Below are positions 8,570 to 17,545 of a stretch of DNA of 61,886 nucleotides, piece by piece. Position 1 is the stretch's first letter. The number at the start of each line of letters is the position of its first letter. The translations under genes were made by a program, and so were the position numbers. Origin of the DNA: RGIG5327 sp045612485 (GTDB taxonomy: Bacteria > Verrucomicrobiota > Lentisphaeria > Victivallales > UBA1829); assembly GCA_045612485.1 (NCBI GenBank), contig JAZKZE010000067.1:1-61886 (forward strand), written 5' to 3'. The notes beneath the pieces are model-generated. The model had not been told where the DNA came from, ran no database searches, and saw only the letters and a list, made by a program, of their open reading frames with translations.

Positions 8570-9649
8570 ATGCTTTCAGATACCTCTCTATCGTTCCTTG
8601 AACGTTTCATGAACTGTAACGGCCCCTCCGGTTTTGAGTTCGAAGCTGCAGAGTGTTTCCGCAATTATGCGAAAGATTTTGCCCACAAAGTAACAACGGA
8701 TGTTATGGGCAATACCATTGCCGTACTCAATCCGGATGCCCCTTTCAAAGTCATGCTTGCCGGACATTACGACGAGATCGGTTTTCAGGTCACCTACATT
8801 ACAGAAGAAGGTTTTATCTGTTTCCGGCCTGTGGGCGGCGTGGATAAAAATACGGTTCCCGGACTGGAAGTCAATATCCTTACGGAAAAAGGACCTCTTC
8901 CCGGTGTCATCGGCAGGAAAGCCATTCATTTGCAGAGTCAGAAGGAAAGGGATACGCCTTCCGAATTCAAAGATCTCTGGATCGATACGGGTATTGAAGA
9001 CGGTGCAAAGGTGAAAGAACTCGTTACGGTCGGGGATGCTGTTTCCTTCCGTACCAATTATCACCGCGCCGGGGAAAACCGCATCGTTTCCAAATCCCTG
9101 GATGACAAGATCGGGGCATTTGTGGTCATTGAAGTATTGAAAAAACTTTCTTCCATGAATATTCCTGTGGGAGTCTATGCTGTGGGAACGACGCAGGAAG
9201 AGATCGGTACAAGAGGGGTAAAGACCTCCTCCTACGGTATTGATGCACAGGCGGGATTCTGCGTGGATGTGGGACATGCTACCGACGTGCCGGGTACCGA
9301 TAAAAAGACTGCCGGGGATGTGAAACTTGGCAACGGGCCCATTCTCACCCGCAATGCAGACAATAATCCTGTTCTTGTACGCAGAATGATGGAGGTGGCA
9401 AAGAAAAATTCCTTCCCCTTCCAGCTGGTCTGCGGCGGAAAGCCCACCGGAGGAACGGATACCGCTTCCATGCAGCTTGCCCGTGCGGGAATGGCGACAG
9501 CACTTATTTCCATCCCCAACCGTTATATGCATACTCCAGTGGAAATTTGCGACTTGCGGGATGTGGAAAATGCCATTAATATCATCGCTTCCACCATTGC
9601 CTCCTTTGATGGAAAAGATTCCTTCATACCGGGGATCGACGGAAAGTAA
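8570..9649 (+). CDS. M42 family metallopeptidase
   Basis: 359-residue cytoplasmic aminopeptidase of the M42 (FrvX/glutamyl aminopeptidase/tetrahedral peptidase) family. Metal and catalytic regions are visible: MLAGHYDEIGFQV (first His-x-Asp), KSLDDKIGAFVVIEVL (bridging Asp), TTQEEIGTRGVK (catalytic Glu-Glu), VDVGHATD, and the terminal GTDTASMQLAR with IPNRYMHTPVE. The length is typical. AAAGGA precedes the ATG. The holA start follows 29 bp after its stop, so cotranscription is likely. Confidence 0.93.
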   Translation: MLSDTSLSFLERFMNCNGPSGFEFEAAECFRNYAKDFAHKVTTDVMGNTIAVLNPDAPFKVMLAGHYDEIGFQVTYITEEGFICFRPVGGVDKNTVPGLEVNILTEKGPLPGVIGRKAIHLQSQKERDTPSEFKDLWIDTGIEDGAKVKELVTVGDAVSFRTNYHRAGENRIVSKSLDDKIGAFVVIEVLKKLSSMNIPVGVYAVGTTQEEIGTRGVKTSSYGIDAQAGFCVDVGHATDVPGTDKKTAGDVKLGNGPILTRNADNNPVLVRRMMEVAKKNSFPFQLVCGGKPTGGTDTASMQLARAGMATALISIPNRYMHTPVEICDLRDVENAINIIASTIASFDGKDSFIPGIDGK

Positions 9650-9678
9650 GAAAAATGTTTTGCAGGGCGGGGCAATAA

Positions 9679-10806
9679 ATGGGTAAGTTATACTTTTTTA
9701 CAGGAACGGAAGAGTTTTCCGTAAAGGAACGTGCCGGGGATTTCATCCGGGAACTTTTCGGCGATGTGCCGGAGGAAAATGATTCACTGGAGATCATACA
9801 GGGGGATAATGCAGATGAAAAATATTCCGCTGTTCTGGATAAGTTTATCACCTCTGTCGAGACCCCGCCATTTCTCACACCTTCCAAAACTGTATGGCTC
9901 AAGCATTTCAATAAATTTGACGATGCACTTGATGAACCTTCCAACAAGAAAAAGAAAAGCCGTATCGACACCATTTCCGATTTTCTCAAAGACGGGTTTT
10001 ATGATGATATGACCATCGTTATCGACGGAACCGGGCTGGACAGAAGAAAGGCCTTCTTCAAACTTTGTGAAAAAGTCTGTGCCTCCTCCGGAGGGAAGAT
10101 GGAATGGTTCGATAAGATCGATGCCAAAGATAAAAGTGCGGCAATGCTCCTTTATAAAAGGATCAAGGAGATGGCGGATTCTTACGGGAAACGCATTGAC
10201 GAAGGCGCTGTAAATTTTCTTACGGAAACGGTGGGAAGTGATATTCCCCGGTTGAAAAATGAGATAGGCAAACTCTCTTCCTATGCCGGAGAGTCGCCCG
10301 TGATCACGCTGGCGGATTGCCGGGAGATATGCAGCAGGAGTCAGGAAACGTTAAGCTGGGAATTTTCCTCCGCCCTTGCGGAACGCAATGCGGCAGAGGC
10401 GATCAGTCTTATCCCGGGGATCATCGAAACACTGGAACAGGAAAAAAGTTCCTCATCTTCCGCCGAGATCGCTATCCTTTATGCGGCAAATTCCGAATTT
10501 CAGAGACTTCTTGCCGCAAAATGTGAAAGTATCCGTTTTTCCATTCCGCCCCATGCCAATTACAACTATTTCAAAGATCTTTGCGAAACACAGAAACGCA
10601 ATGATCCCGGCAATCCCCTCTTTTCCATGCACCCCTTCCGTGCCTTCAAAGCCTGGGAAAATTCCTGCCGCTTTACGGATGTGGAAATGGCGGATGCGTT
10701 CAATGCCATCCTTCATGCGTCAAAGCAGATGGTGACAGGGGGCGATCCCAGACTGGCTCTGGAACACCTTGTGACAAAAATAGCAGGAAAACCTAAAAAA
10801 GTATAA
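9679..10806 (+). CDS. holA: DNA polymerase III delta subunit
   Basis: 375 residues, the usual size for HolA, which opens and loads the beta sliding clamp as part of the clamp loader. The N-terminal MGKLYFFTGTEEFSVKERAG resembles the HolA ATPase-like domain (here without a functional P-loop, as in the family). The middle DEGAVNFLTETVGSDIPRLKNEIGKL is the most conserved delta segment, and ALAERNAAEAISLIPGIIE belongs to the collar domain. The C-terminus is divergent, as is common. It lies downstream of the M42 gene and 42 bp before pdxB. Confidence 0.85.
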   Translation: MGKLYFFTGTEEFSVKERAGDFIRELFGDVPEENDSLEIIQGDNADEKYSAVLDKFITSVETPPFLTPSKTVWLKHFNKFDDALDEPSNKKKKSRIDTISDFLKDGFYDDMTIVIDGTGLDRRKAFFKLCEKVCASSGGKMEWFDKIDAKDKSAAMLLYKRIKEMADSYGKRIDEGAVNFLTETVGSDIPRLKNEIGKLSSYAGESPVITLADCREICSRSQETLSWEFSSALAERNAAEAISLIPGIIETLEQEKSSSSSAEIAILYAANSEFQRLLAAKCESIRFSIPPHANYNYFKDLCETQKRNDPGNPLFSMHPFRAFKAWENSCRFTDVEMADAFNAILHASKQMVTGGDPRLALEHLVTKIAGKPKKV

Positions 10807-10848
10807 AAATACAAATACATATATTTATGAAGTGAGAAAGAAATAAAA

Positions 10849-11988
10849 ATGTTGAAGATCATTGCTGATGACAAGATCCCTTTTCTGAGAGGGGTTCTGG
10901 AGCCTTTTGCTGAGGTGGAATACCTTCCGGGAAAGGATCTCACAAAGGAGAAGGTAAAAGATATTGATGGAATCATTACCCGTACACGGACAAAATGTAA
11001 AAAAGAACTTCTGGAAGGAAGCAAAGTAAAGATCATTGCTTCTGCCACCATAGGATATGATCATATTGATACCTTGTGGTGTGAAGAAAATAATATCGTA
11101 TGGAAAAATGCCCCCGGATGCAACTCTTCCTCTGTGATGCAGTATATGGCTTCTTTGCTTCTGCATTTTGCTGTCCGCAACAATATTTCCCTTGCCGGAA
11201 AGACTCTGGGAGTCATCGGGGTGGGAAATGTTGGCAGAAAGGTTGCCGCACTGGGCAGAATTTTCGGAATGAATGTATTGTGCAATGACCCGCCCAGAGC
11301 AAGAAAAGAAGGGAAAGAAGGTTTTGCGGAACTGGACGAGATCATAAAAAAATCGGATTTTATCTCTTTCCATGTTCCCCTCATTGAAGAAGGGAAAGAC
11401 CGGACTTTTCACTATGCAGATGAAAAATTCTTTTCCGCACTGGAAAAAGACGGGAAAAGACCCTTTCTCATCAATGCCTCCCGGGGGGAAGTGGTGGATA
11501 ATGTCCTGCTGAAAAAAGTTCTGAAGGAGAAAAAGATCCTTTGCGGAGCGGCTTTGGATGTATGGGAAAATGAACCGGAACTGGATTTGGAATTGCTGAA
11601 ACTCACGGATTTTGCCACGCCTCATATTGCCGGATATTCTCTGGATGGAAAGGCAAACGGAACAAGTATGAGTGTTCAGGAGATCGCAAAATATTTTTCT
11701 CTGCCTCTTACGGATTTTTATCCGGAAAGTCTGCCTGTGCCGGAAAACGCTTTTATTGAGCTTTCCGGGGAGGGCGGCGGAAAAGCGGAGGAGATATTAC
11801 TGGAATGTATGGATCGCTCCTACAATATTCTGGAAGATGATAAAAGATTGCGGGAAAGTCCGGAAACATTTGAAAAACAGAGAGGGTCATATCCTTTCCG
11901 CAGGGAAATGGTTGCATATACGGTAAAAAATGCTCCGGATTCTGTTAAAGAAAGTTTGATAAAACTTGGATTTACTGTTTCAGATTGA
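10849..11988 (+). CDS. pdxB: 4-phosphoerythronate dehydrogenase
   Basis: 379-residue NAD-dependent 2-hydroxyacid dehydrogenase that oxidises 4-phospho-D-erythronate in the DXP-dependent pyridoxal phosphate pathway. It shows TRTRTKCKKELLEGSKVK near the start, the Rossmann motif GVIGVGNVGRKVAA, the catalytic region LINASRGEVVDN, and TPHIAGYSLDGKANG, which is specific to PdxB rather than other D-isomer dehydrogenases. The extra C-terminal domain gives the typical PdxB length. The yggS gene at 40975 (PLP homeostasis) is elsewhere in the window. Confidence 0.92.
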   Translation: MLKIIADDKIPFLRGVLEPFAEVEYLPGKDLTKEKVKDIDGIITRTRTKCKKELLEGSKVKIIASATIGYDHIDTLWCEENNIVWKNAPGCNSSSVMQYMASLLLHFAVRNNISLAGKTLGVIGVGNVGRKVAALGRIFGMNVLCNDPPRARKEGKEGFAELDEIIKKSDFISFHVPLIEEGKDRTFHYADEKFFSALEKDGKRPFLINASRGEVVDNVLLKKVLKEKKILCGAALDVWENEPELDLELLKLTDFATPHIAGYSLDGKANGTSMSVQEIAKYFSLPLTDFYPESLPVPENAFIELSGEGGGKAEEILLECMDRSYNILEDDKRLRESPETFEKQRGSYPFRREMVAYTVKNAPDSVKESLIKLGFTVSD

Positions 11989-12004
11989 GAAAGGAAAGAA
12001 AAAA

Positions 12005-12553
12005 ATGGGGAAACTCTGGAAAAAATGTAAAAAGATGATGCATAAAATCTATATGAAGGCTGTTACGGACAAAGGTACACCCGAATATATTGCAAGAGGC
12101 TGGGCTCTCGGGGTTTTTATCGGCTTTCTGATTCCCTTCGGCTTGCAGCTTATGTGTTCCATACCTCTTTCCTTTCTGCTGAAAGGCTCCAAACTCGGGG
12201 CGATCGTGGGGACATTTGTTACCAATCATGTGACCATTATCGTCATTTATCCGGTACAGTGTTTTATCGGCAACAAACTTATCGGCGGAAGTCTTACTTT
12301 TGCCCATCTGGAAGAACAGATGAAAGAGGTGATCATCCGGCAGGAATATAAAGTATTGCTCTCTCTGGGCTGGGAGATCGTGATCTCCTTTTTTGCCGGA
12401 GGATTGCTCTTTGCCGTGATCGGCGCCCCTATTGCCTATTACGGTGTAAAGGCAATGGTCAACCGTTACCGTGTCATGCGGGAAAAACGTAAAGTAGCAA
12501 AAAGGATGGGGCAGCTTGCCAAAGATGCCCCGACAGATGAAATAAAAAAATGA
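12005..12553 (+). CDS. DUF2062 membrane protein
   Basis: 182 residues from the ATG at 12005 (an upstream TTG at 11966 overlaps pdxB and is not preferred). A basic N-terminus (MGKLWKKCKKMMHKIYMKA) is followed by the DUF2062 pattern GTPEYIARGWALGVFIGFLI with hydrophobic segments near residues 30-55, 63-85 and 115-145 and a basic C-terminal tail. DUF2062 proteins are inner-membrane proteins of unknown function, sometimes attached to glycosyltransferases. Its stop overlaps the next gene's ATG (ATGA), implying translational coupling with the murC-ispD fusion. Confidence 0.88.
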   Translation: MGKLWKKCKKMMHKIYMKAVTDKGTPEYIARGWALGVFIGFLIPFGLQLMCSIPLSFLLKGSKLGAIVGTFVTNHVTIIVIYPVQCFIGNKLIGGSLTFAHLEEQMKEVIIRQEYKVLLSLGWEIVISFFAGGLLFAVIGAPIAYYGVKAMVNRYRVMREKRKVAKRMGQLAKDAPTDEIKK

Positions 12554-14640
12554 ATCATACGGAAAATACAAAAATCCATTTAAGTGATTTTCTGCACAAA
12601 GGAGCCTTTGTCCACTTTATCGGCTGCGGTGGGGCAGGTACGATGCCCCTGCTGAAGATCTTTTCCGAACTGGGGTTTGCTGTGTCCGGGTCGGATATGG
12701 CGGAAAGTCCGGCAATGGCTTTACTGGAAAAGTCAGGCTTTACGGTTTACTGCGGACATAAAAAAGAGAATCTTCCTCCGGCAGAAGGAAAAGATCTTCT
12801 TGTGATTTACAGTTCCGCAATCAAAAAAGATAATCCTGAACTTCTTGAAGCAAAGAAACGTGCGGCTCAATGTATTCTCCGCGGTGAGGCTCTGGGGCTT
12901 GTTGCAGAGCTTTTTCCCACAGTAATTGCTGTAAGCGGGACCCACGGCAAGACAAGCATCAGCAGTATGATCGTACATATTCTGGAAAGAGCCGGTTTTT
13001 CTCCCGCTTATCTGATCGGCGGAAATCTTCCCGGAAAAACATGGAACGGTTCTGCCGGAAACAAAGAGATCTTTGTATGTGAAGCAGATGAAAGTGACGG
13101 GACGCATACTGCCATCCATGCCTCCTGTGCAGTGGTGAGCAATATTGAAGACGATCATGTATGGAATTTTGCAAATGAAGGGGTATTGCTGGATAATTTC
13201 CGTTCATTTGCCTTTTCCGCCTCCCGTCTTGTTTATAATGCCGGGGAAAAAACGGATCTTCTCTATGAGGGGAAGCACCCGGATTTCTGCCGGATAAGCG
13301 GAGAAGATAGAGAAGAGATTTCTTGCAGAAAATGGTTGCGGCATTTTCCCCTTTATCAGAAGGAAAATGCTTTTCTTGCGGCAAAATGTGCGGAAAAGTG
13401 TTTGCAGATCCCCTGTTTGAAAGCGTTGGAGTATCTTGCGGATTTTGCCGGAGTGGGCAGACGCCTTACTTTGCATTATGAAGGATTGGAATATACCCTT
13501 ATTGAAGATTATGCCCATCATCCCACGGAAGTGGCGGCAAGTCTGCGGTCAGTAAGAGAGATGTATCCTGAATGTGATTTGCACCTTGTTTTCCAACCTC
13601 ACCGTTATGCAAGACTGGAACGGTATTTTGAAGAGTTTTCCCATGAACTGGGAAGAAAGGAATATTCCCCGGATAAAGTATATATTGCTCCTGTTTTTGC
13701 CGCATGGTCGGAATCAGGAAAGATGGGGGCACAAGAGCTTGTTTCTTCTGTGGGGGAAAAGGCGGAACTTCTTGCCGGATCATGGGAAAATATGGCGGAA
13801 AAAGTCCTCCTTTCTGTAAAGGAAACAGAAAAGACTCAACAGAAGAAAAGAAAAGTCATTGCCGTTCTGGGGGCAGGGGATATAATAAAGATCCTTCCTT
13901 TTCTGGAAGAACCGTTGAAAAAAATGGATATGGGGGAAAAGACCGGTGCTGTGATCGCTGCCGGAGGCTCCTCCAGCCGTTACGGGGCAAAAAACAAACT
14001 TTTTGAGGAACTGGACTCTCTGCCGGTTTTTCTCCATTGTCTGAAAAATTTTGTTCCTTATCTGCCTTCCGGACATGTTGTTCTGACAGTGCCTGCCGCC
14101 TTGAAGGAAGATTTTGCCCTTCTCCTTGAAAAGTATGCTTATCTTTTCAAAGGGAAAAAAGTCCTTCTTGCGTTGGGGGGCAGCTGCCGGGAGGAATCGG
14201 TTTATAACGGGATAAAAGTATTGCCGGAAGAGTGCCGCTATATCGCTGTACATGATGCAGCCCGTCCTTTTGCAGAACGCACTCTTCTTCTGGAAACGGT
14301 TTGCGGGGCGGAAAAATACGGCGGAAGTATTGCCGCAAGGAAAGTAACCGATACCATCAAGGAAACGGATGAAAAAGGGCTTGTGGCAAGAACGGTTCCC
14401 CGGGAAAATCTGTGGGCGGTGCAAACTCCCCAGACCTTCCGTAAAGATATATTGCTTGAGGCGTTCCGTAAGGGAAAGGATGAATTGAAAAAGTTTACCG
14501 ATGATTCCTCCCTTGTGGAAACATTTACTTGCTGTAAAGTGGGAATAACGGAGACAGTGAGACCCAATATAAAAGTGACCTACCCGGAAGATCTGCTTTT
14601 TGCTCAAATGCTGCTTTCTGCAAAGACGGAAAACCGTTAA
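12550..14640 (+). CDS. Fused UDP-N-acetylmuramate--L-alanine ligase (MurC) and 2-C-methyl-D-erythritol 4-phosphate cytidylyltransferase (IspD)
   Basis: A single 696-residue frame with two complete enzymes. Residues 1 to about 445 are MurC: HFIGCGGAGTMPLLKIFSE, ATP loop SGTHGKTSISSMI, EADESDGTHTA, NIEDDH, LIEDYAHHPTEVAAS and VFQPHRYARLERYFE. Residues from about 459 are IspD: VIAAGGSSSRYGAKNKLF (CTP-binding loop with Arg and Lys), YIAVHDAARPFAE, RTVPRENLWAVQTPQTF, TDDSSLVE and VTYPEDL. MurC adds L-alanine in peptidoglycan synthesis; IspD acts in the MEP pathway that feeds undecaprenyl phosphate. An internal ATG at residue 459 lacks a clear ribosome site, so one polypeptide is expected. Confidence 0.93.
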   Translation: MNHTENTKIHLSDFLHKGAFVHFIGCGGAGTMPLLKIFSELGFAVSGSDMAESPAMALLEKSGFTVYCGHKKENLPPAEGKDLLVIYSSAIKKDNPELLEAKKRAAQCILRGEALGLVAELFPTVIAVSGTHGKTSISSMIVHILERAGFSPAYLIGGNLPGKTWNGSAGNKEIFVCEADESDGTHTAIHASCAVVSNIEDDHVWNFANEGVLLDNFRSFAFSASRLVYNAGEKTDLLYEGKHPDFCRISGEDREEISCRKWLRHFPLYQKENAFLAAKCAEKCLQIPCLKALEYLADFAGVGRRLTLHYEGLEYTLIEDYAHHPTEVAASLRSVREMYPECDLHLVFQPHRYARLERYFEEFSHELGRKEYSPDKVYIAPVFAAWSESGKMGAQELVSSVGEKAELLAGSWENMAEKVLLSVKETEKTQQKKRKVIAVLGAGDIIKILPFLEEPLKKMDMGEKTGAVIAAGGSSSRYGAKNKLFEELDSLPVFLHCLKNFVPYLPSGHVVLTVPAALKEDFALLLEKYAYLFKGKKVLLALGGSCREESVYNGIKVLPEECRYIAVHDAARPFAERTLLLETVCGAEKYGGSIAARKVTDTIKETDEKGLVARTVPRENLWAVQTPQTFRKDILLEAFRKGKDELKKFTDDSSLVETFTCCKVGITETVRPNIKVTYPEDLLFAQMLLSAKTENR

Positions 14641-14670
14641 AATATTTTACAGGGAAAAAGCAGTTTTGAG

Positions 14671-15576
14671 TTATCCTTCCGGATGTTTTTCCGCTTCCGG
14701 AGGATAGGCAAGGGGATTTATGGATCCCACCTTCTTGCGGTAGGAGAGAGGGGATAATCCCATAAGGGCTTTGAAACGGCGGGAAAAATGATATTGGTCC
14801 TGATAGCCGAATTTTTCCGAGATCTCACGGATGCCGCAATCGGAACGGATGAGAAAATCCGCCGCCTGCGTCACTTTCAGTCTGTCCACATATAATTTAG
14901 GCAGAACTCCTGTTTTTTTCAGGAAGATCCTCCGCATCTGATCCACACTTAAATTGCACATGTCTGCCATTTCTTTTACGCTCCACCATTTTTCCGGATT
15001 TGACTGGATGTTCTGTAAAAGTTCATCCAGAAGGGTATTTTCCCCGATGAAGTGTTTTCTGTTTTCAAAATAGATGTCTGTTAAAAGTTTCTGCAATTCG
15101 ATGTTTGCCCTGATCTGGGAGTCAACGGAAGGGGAGGAGGCATATTCCAGAATGGGCAACAGTTTCCTGATCCTGCCCATGTGATATACTCCGGAGGAAA
15201 GAACGGATGAACGCATGAGCATATCTGCCACCGGACCGCAGAAATTGATACAGTCTTCACAGTAGGATTCATCCGCCCATCCGCCGTACCGGTTGAGAAT
15301 ACGGGGCGTGACAATAATACAGTCTCCTGCATATACATCCTGTTCCCTGTCCGGTTCCAGCCATACTCTGCCGTGACCGGCGTACATATGGGAAAGAGAG
15401 TAGAACTGGAAATACCTTTTTTCGCAATTCCTGTAGGAATTTACCGGCGTACGGAAGGAGGAGCCGCCTCTTATGATCCAGAGTCCGTAGGTCTTGTGGA
15501 TCTCCAGTTGACCTTTGGAGGGCAGATAATGGATGTTATGCTTTTTTTTGTCATCTATCATGCGTTTTTTATCCAT
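14671..15576 (-). CDS. AraC-family transcriptional regulator
   Basis: 301 residues from the ATG at 15576; the frame is open upstream, but that stretch is intergenic. The N-terminal half looks like a cupin sensor domain (YAGHGRVWLEPDREQDVYAG, GDCIIVTPRILNRYGG). The C-terminal 100 residues are the double HTH: WWSVKEMADMCNLSVDQMRR, then IREISEKFGYQDQYHFSRRF and MGLSPLSYRKK, the classical AraC signature. It is divergent from the isomerase/oxidoreductase pair at 15676-17545, which it most likely controls in response to a sugar-like ligand. No signal or membrane segment is seen. Confidence 0.9.
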   Translation of the reverse strand: MDKKRMIDDKKKHNIHYLPSKGQLEIHKTYGLWIIRGGSSFRTPVNSYRNCEKRYFQFYSLSHMYAGHGRVWLEPDREQDVYAGDCIIVTPRILNRYGGWADESYCEDCINFCGPVADMLMRSSVLSSGVYHMGRIRKLLPILEYASSPSVDSQIRANIELQKLLTDIYFENRKHFIGENTLLDELLQNIQSNPEKWWSVKEMADMCNLSVDQMRRIFLKKTGVLPKLYVDRLKVTQAADFLIRSDCGIREISEKFGYQDQYHFSRRFKALMGLSPLSYRKKVGSINPLAYPPEAEKHPEG

Positions 15577-15675
15577 TTTATATTTTTGTTTCAAGTGTAA
15601 ATTTAATACAGTAAACAGGAATTGCAAGTAATTTTTTAACAAAAAACAAAAAACAAAAACACAAAAGGAATCAAA

Positions 15676-16521
15676 ATGAAAATCGGTGCCCTTTCCTCCT
15701 CTTTGAGAAAGCCCTTCCCCGTGATGCTGAAAAAGTATGCCCAAATGGGGTTACAGGGAATCCAGGTACTTGCTGAACCGGAATTTCTGGTGGCAGATGA
15801 TGCCCGGCTCGCTGCTTACAAAGCAATGATCGACCAGTACGGACTTACCGTTTCCGCTGTATGCGGGGATGTTTGCCGGACACATTTTTCCGTGGAACTG
15901 GAATGGGAAGACCGTGTAAGAGTGCATAAACATGTTGTGGATCTTGCTGCCAAACTGGATTCCCATATCATTACCACCCATATCGGAGTAGTTCCTGAAG
16001 ATAAAAACGATCCGGTCTATGAGATGATGGCAAAATCCCTGAAAGCTGCGGCAGAATATTCAGCTTCCAGAGGTTCTGTCCTTGCTGTGGAAACCGGACC
16101 GGAAAAGGCGGAAACACTTTGCCAGCTTCTGGATGATATCGATTCCAAAGGTATCGGGGTGAATCTCGATCCTGCCAACTTGCGTATGGTCGCCTGTGTG
16201 GATGCTGCTCACGCTGTGAAAGTTTTGGGCAGATATATCGTTCATACCCATGCCAAAGACGGGATCAATATTTTTCCCGGTTCCCCTGCAGCAACATACG
16301 GGATCATTGAATTGGACGGTTCCAGAAGAAAATTTGCCGAAGAACGTTCCCAGTATAAAGAAGTTCCCCTGGGAGAAGGTCAGGTGGAATGGGATCCCTA
16401 CCTTGCCGCTTTGAAAGAAGCCGGTTTTGACGGATTCCTTACCATTGAACGGGAATGTGGTGAAGATCCCGAAGGGGATATCCTCAAGGCTTATAACTTC
16501 CTGAAAAGCAAAATCTCCTGA
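15676..16521 (+). CDS. Sugar phosphate isomerase/epimerase (xylose isomerase-like TIM barrel)
   Basis: 281 residues of the AP endonuclease 2/sugar isomerase-like TIM-barrel superfamily. Landmarks are MGLQGIQVLAEPEF, LDSHIITTHIGVVPED, SVLAVETGPEKAETL (metal Glu), GVNLDPANLRMV, GRYIVHTHAKDGIN (His and Asp ligands) and DGFLTIERECGEDP (C-terminal Glu). These fit a metal-dependent keto-sugar or inosose isomerase/epimerase; the substrate is not readable. An oxidoreductase follows after 19 bp and an AraC regulator is divergent, a layout typical of polyol or inositol catabolism. Confidence 0.88.
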   Translation: MKIGALSSSLRKPFPVMLKKYAQMGLQGIQVLAEPEFLVADDARLAAYKAMIDQYGLTVSAVCGDVCRTHFSVELEWEDRVRVHKHVVDLAAKLDSHIITTHIGVVPEDKNDPVYEMMAKSLKAAAEYSASRGSVLAVETGPEKAETLCQLLDDIDSKGIGVNLDPANLRMVACVDAAHAVKVLGRYIVHTHAKDGINIFPGSPAATYGIIELDGSRRKFAEERSQYKEVPLGEGQVEWDPYLAALKEAGFDGFLTIERECGEDPEGDILKAYNFLKSKIS

Positions 16522-16540
16522 CAGGGAAAGGAATAAAAAA

Positions 16541-17545
16541 ATGGCGAAAAAGATCAAATGCGCCCTGATCGGTTACGGGGGAATGGGTCACTTTCATGCC
16601 GCCCAGTATGCCAAACAGAAATATGTGGAACTTGTAGCGATCTGTGACAGTAATCCGGAAAAATTCAAAGAAAAAGAAGCCGAGATCAATCTGGGGAAAA
16701 GCGGAAAAAGTGAACTTGGCAATATCACTTACTGCACCTCCTATGAGGAACTTGTTTCCAAAGTGGAATTTGATATGCTGGATATTTGTCTTCCCTGTCC
16801 CCTTCATGCGGAATATGCTATCCGTGCCATGAAAGACGGGTACCATGTCCTTTGTGAAAAGCCTATGGCACGCACGTCTGCTGATGCGGCAAAAATGATC
16901 GCAACATCCAGAAAGACCGGGAAAAAACTGATGATCGCCCAGTGTCTGCGCTTTGCCAATAATTTCCGGAAGATCAAGGAGCTTTTTGATTCCGGTAAAT
17001 ACGGGCGTCTTCTGCGTCTGGATATGCGTCGTAACGGCGGACTGCCAAAACAGGCATGGTACCGTGATCCTGCCCGGAGCGGCGGGGCACTTCTGGATCT
17101 GCATCTGCATGATACCGACTTTATCCAGCATATGCTCGGCGTTCCTGAAAAGGTGATGACATTCGGTATTGAACGGACTACCGGCGGTATTGACGATTTG
17201 ATGAGTAATTATATTTATGCGGACGGCGGGCCGAAAGTAAGTTCGGAAGGTTCCTGGTGCCGCGCCTCCTGGCATTCCAGTACGGTAGCTGTGTTTGAAA
17301 AGGCAACGGTGGATTTCTGTGAGGACGGGGTGAGAGTTTGTGAGGTTGACAAAGACCCGGAAGTTATTAAAGTATCAGCCAAACCCAATCCCTACTTTAA
17401 TGAGATCGCGTATTTTTCCGAATGTATTGTGAAAAATAAAGATGTGGAAGTATGTACACCTGAAAGTACACGTCTTTCCATTGTGATTGCGGAAGCGGAG
17501 GAAAAATCCGCCCGTACCGGAAAGATCGTTGCTGTAAAGAAATAA
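16541..17545 (+). CDS. Gfo/Idh/MocA family NAD(P)-dependent oxidoreductase
   Basis: 334 residues. N-terminal Rossmann motif CALIGYGGMGHFHAAQYAKQ, then the canonical HVLCEKPMARTSADAAKM with the catalytic Lys of EKP, and a C-terminal domain carrying GALLDLHLHDTDFIQHMLG (Asp-x3-His). These proteins oxidise or reduce sugars, inositols or their derivatives. AAAGGA precedes the ATG, it follows the epimerase after 19 bp, and it ends at a terminator at 17568-17606. It is unlike the two paralogues at 47276 and 48456, which lack the EKP lysine. Confidence 0.92.
   Translation: MAKKIKCALIGYGGMGHFHAAQYAKQKYVELVAICDSNPEKFKEKEAEINLGKSGKSELGNITYCTSYEELVSKVEFDMLDICLPCPLHAEYAIRAMKDGYHVLCEKPMARTSADAAKMIATSRKTGKKLMIAQCLRFANNFRKIKELFDSGKYGRLLRLDMRRNGGLPKQAWYRDPARSGGALLDLHLHDTDFIQHMLGVPEKVMTFGIERTTGGIDDLMSNYIYADGGPKVSSEGSWCRASWHSSTVAVFEKATVDFCEDGVRVCEVDKDPEVIKVSAKPNPYFNEIAYFSECIVKNKDVEVCTPESTRLSIVIAEAEEKSARTGKIVAVKK

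Noticed and set aside
11966..12004. TTG start for the DUF2062 gene
   Set aside because: It overlaps the pdxB coding end and lacks a ribosome site; the ATG at 12005 follows GAGAAAGGAAAG.
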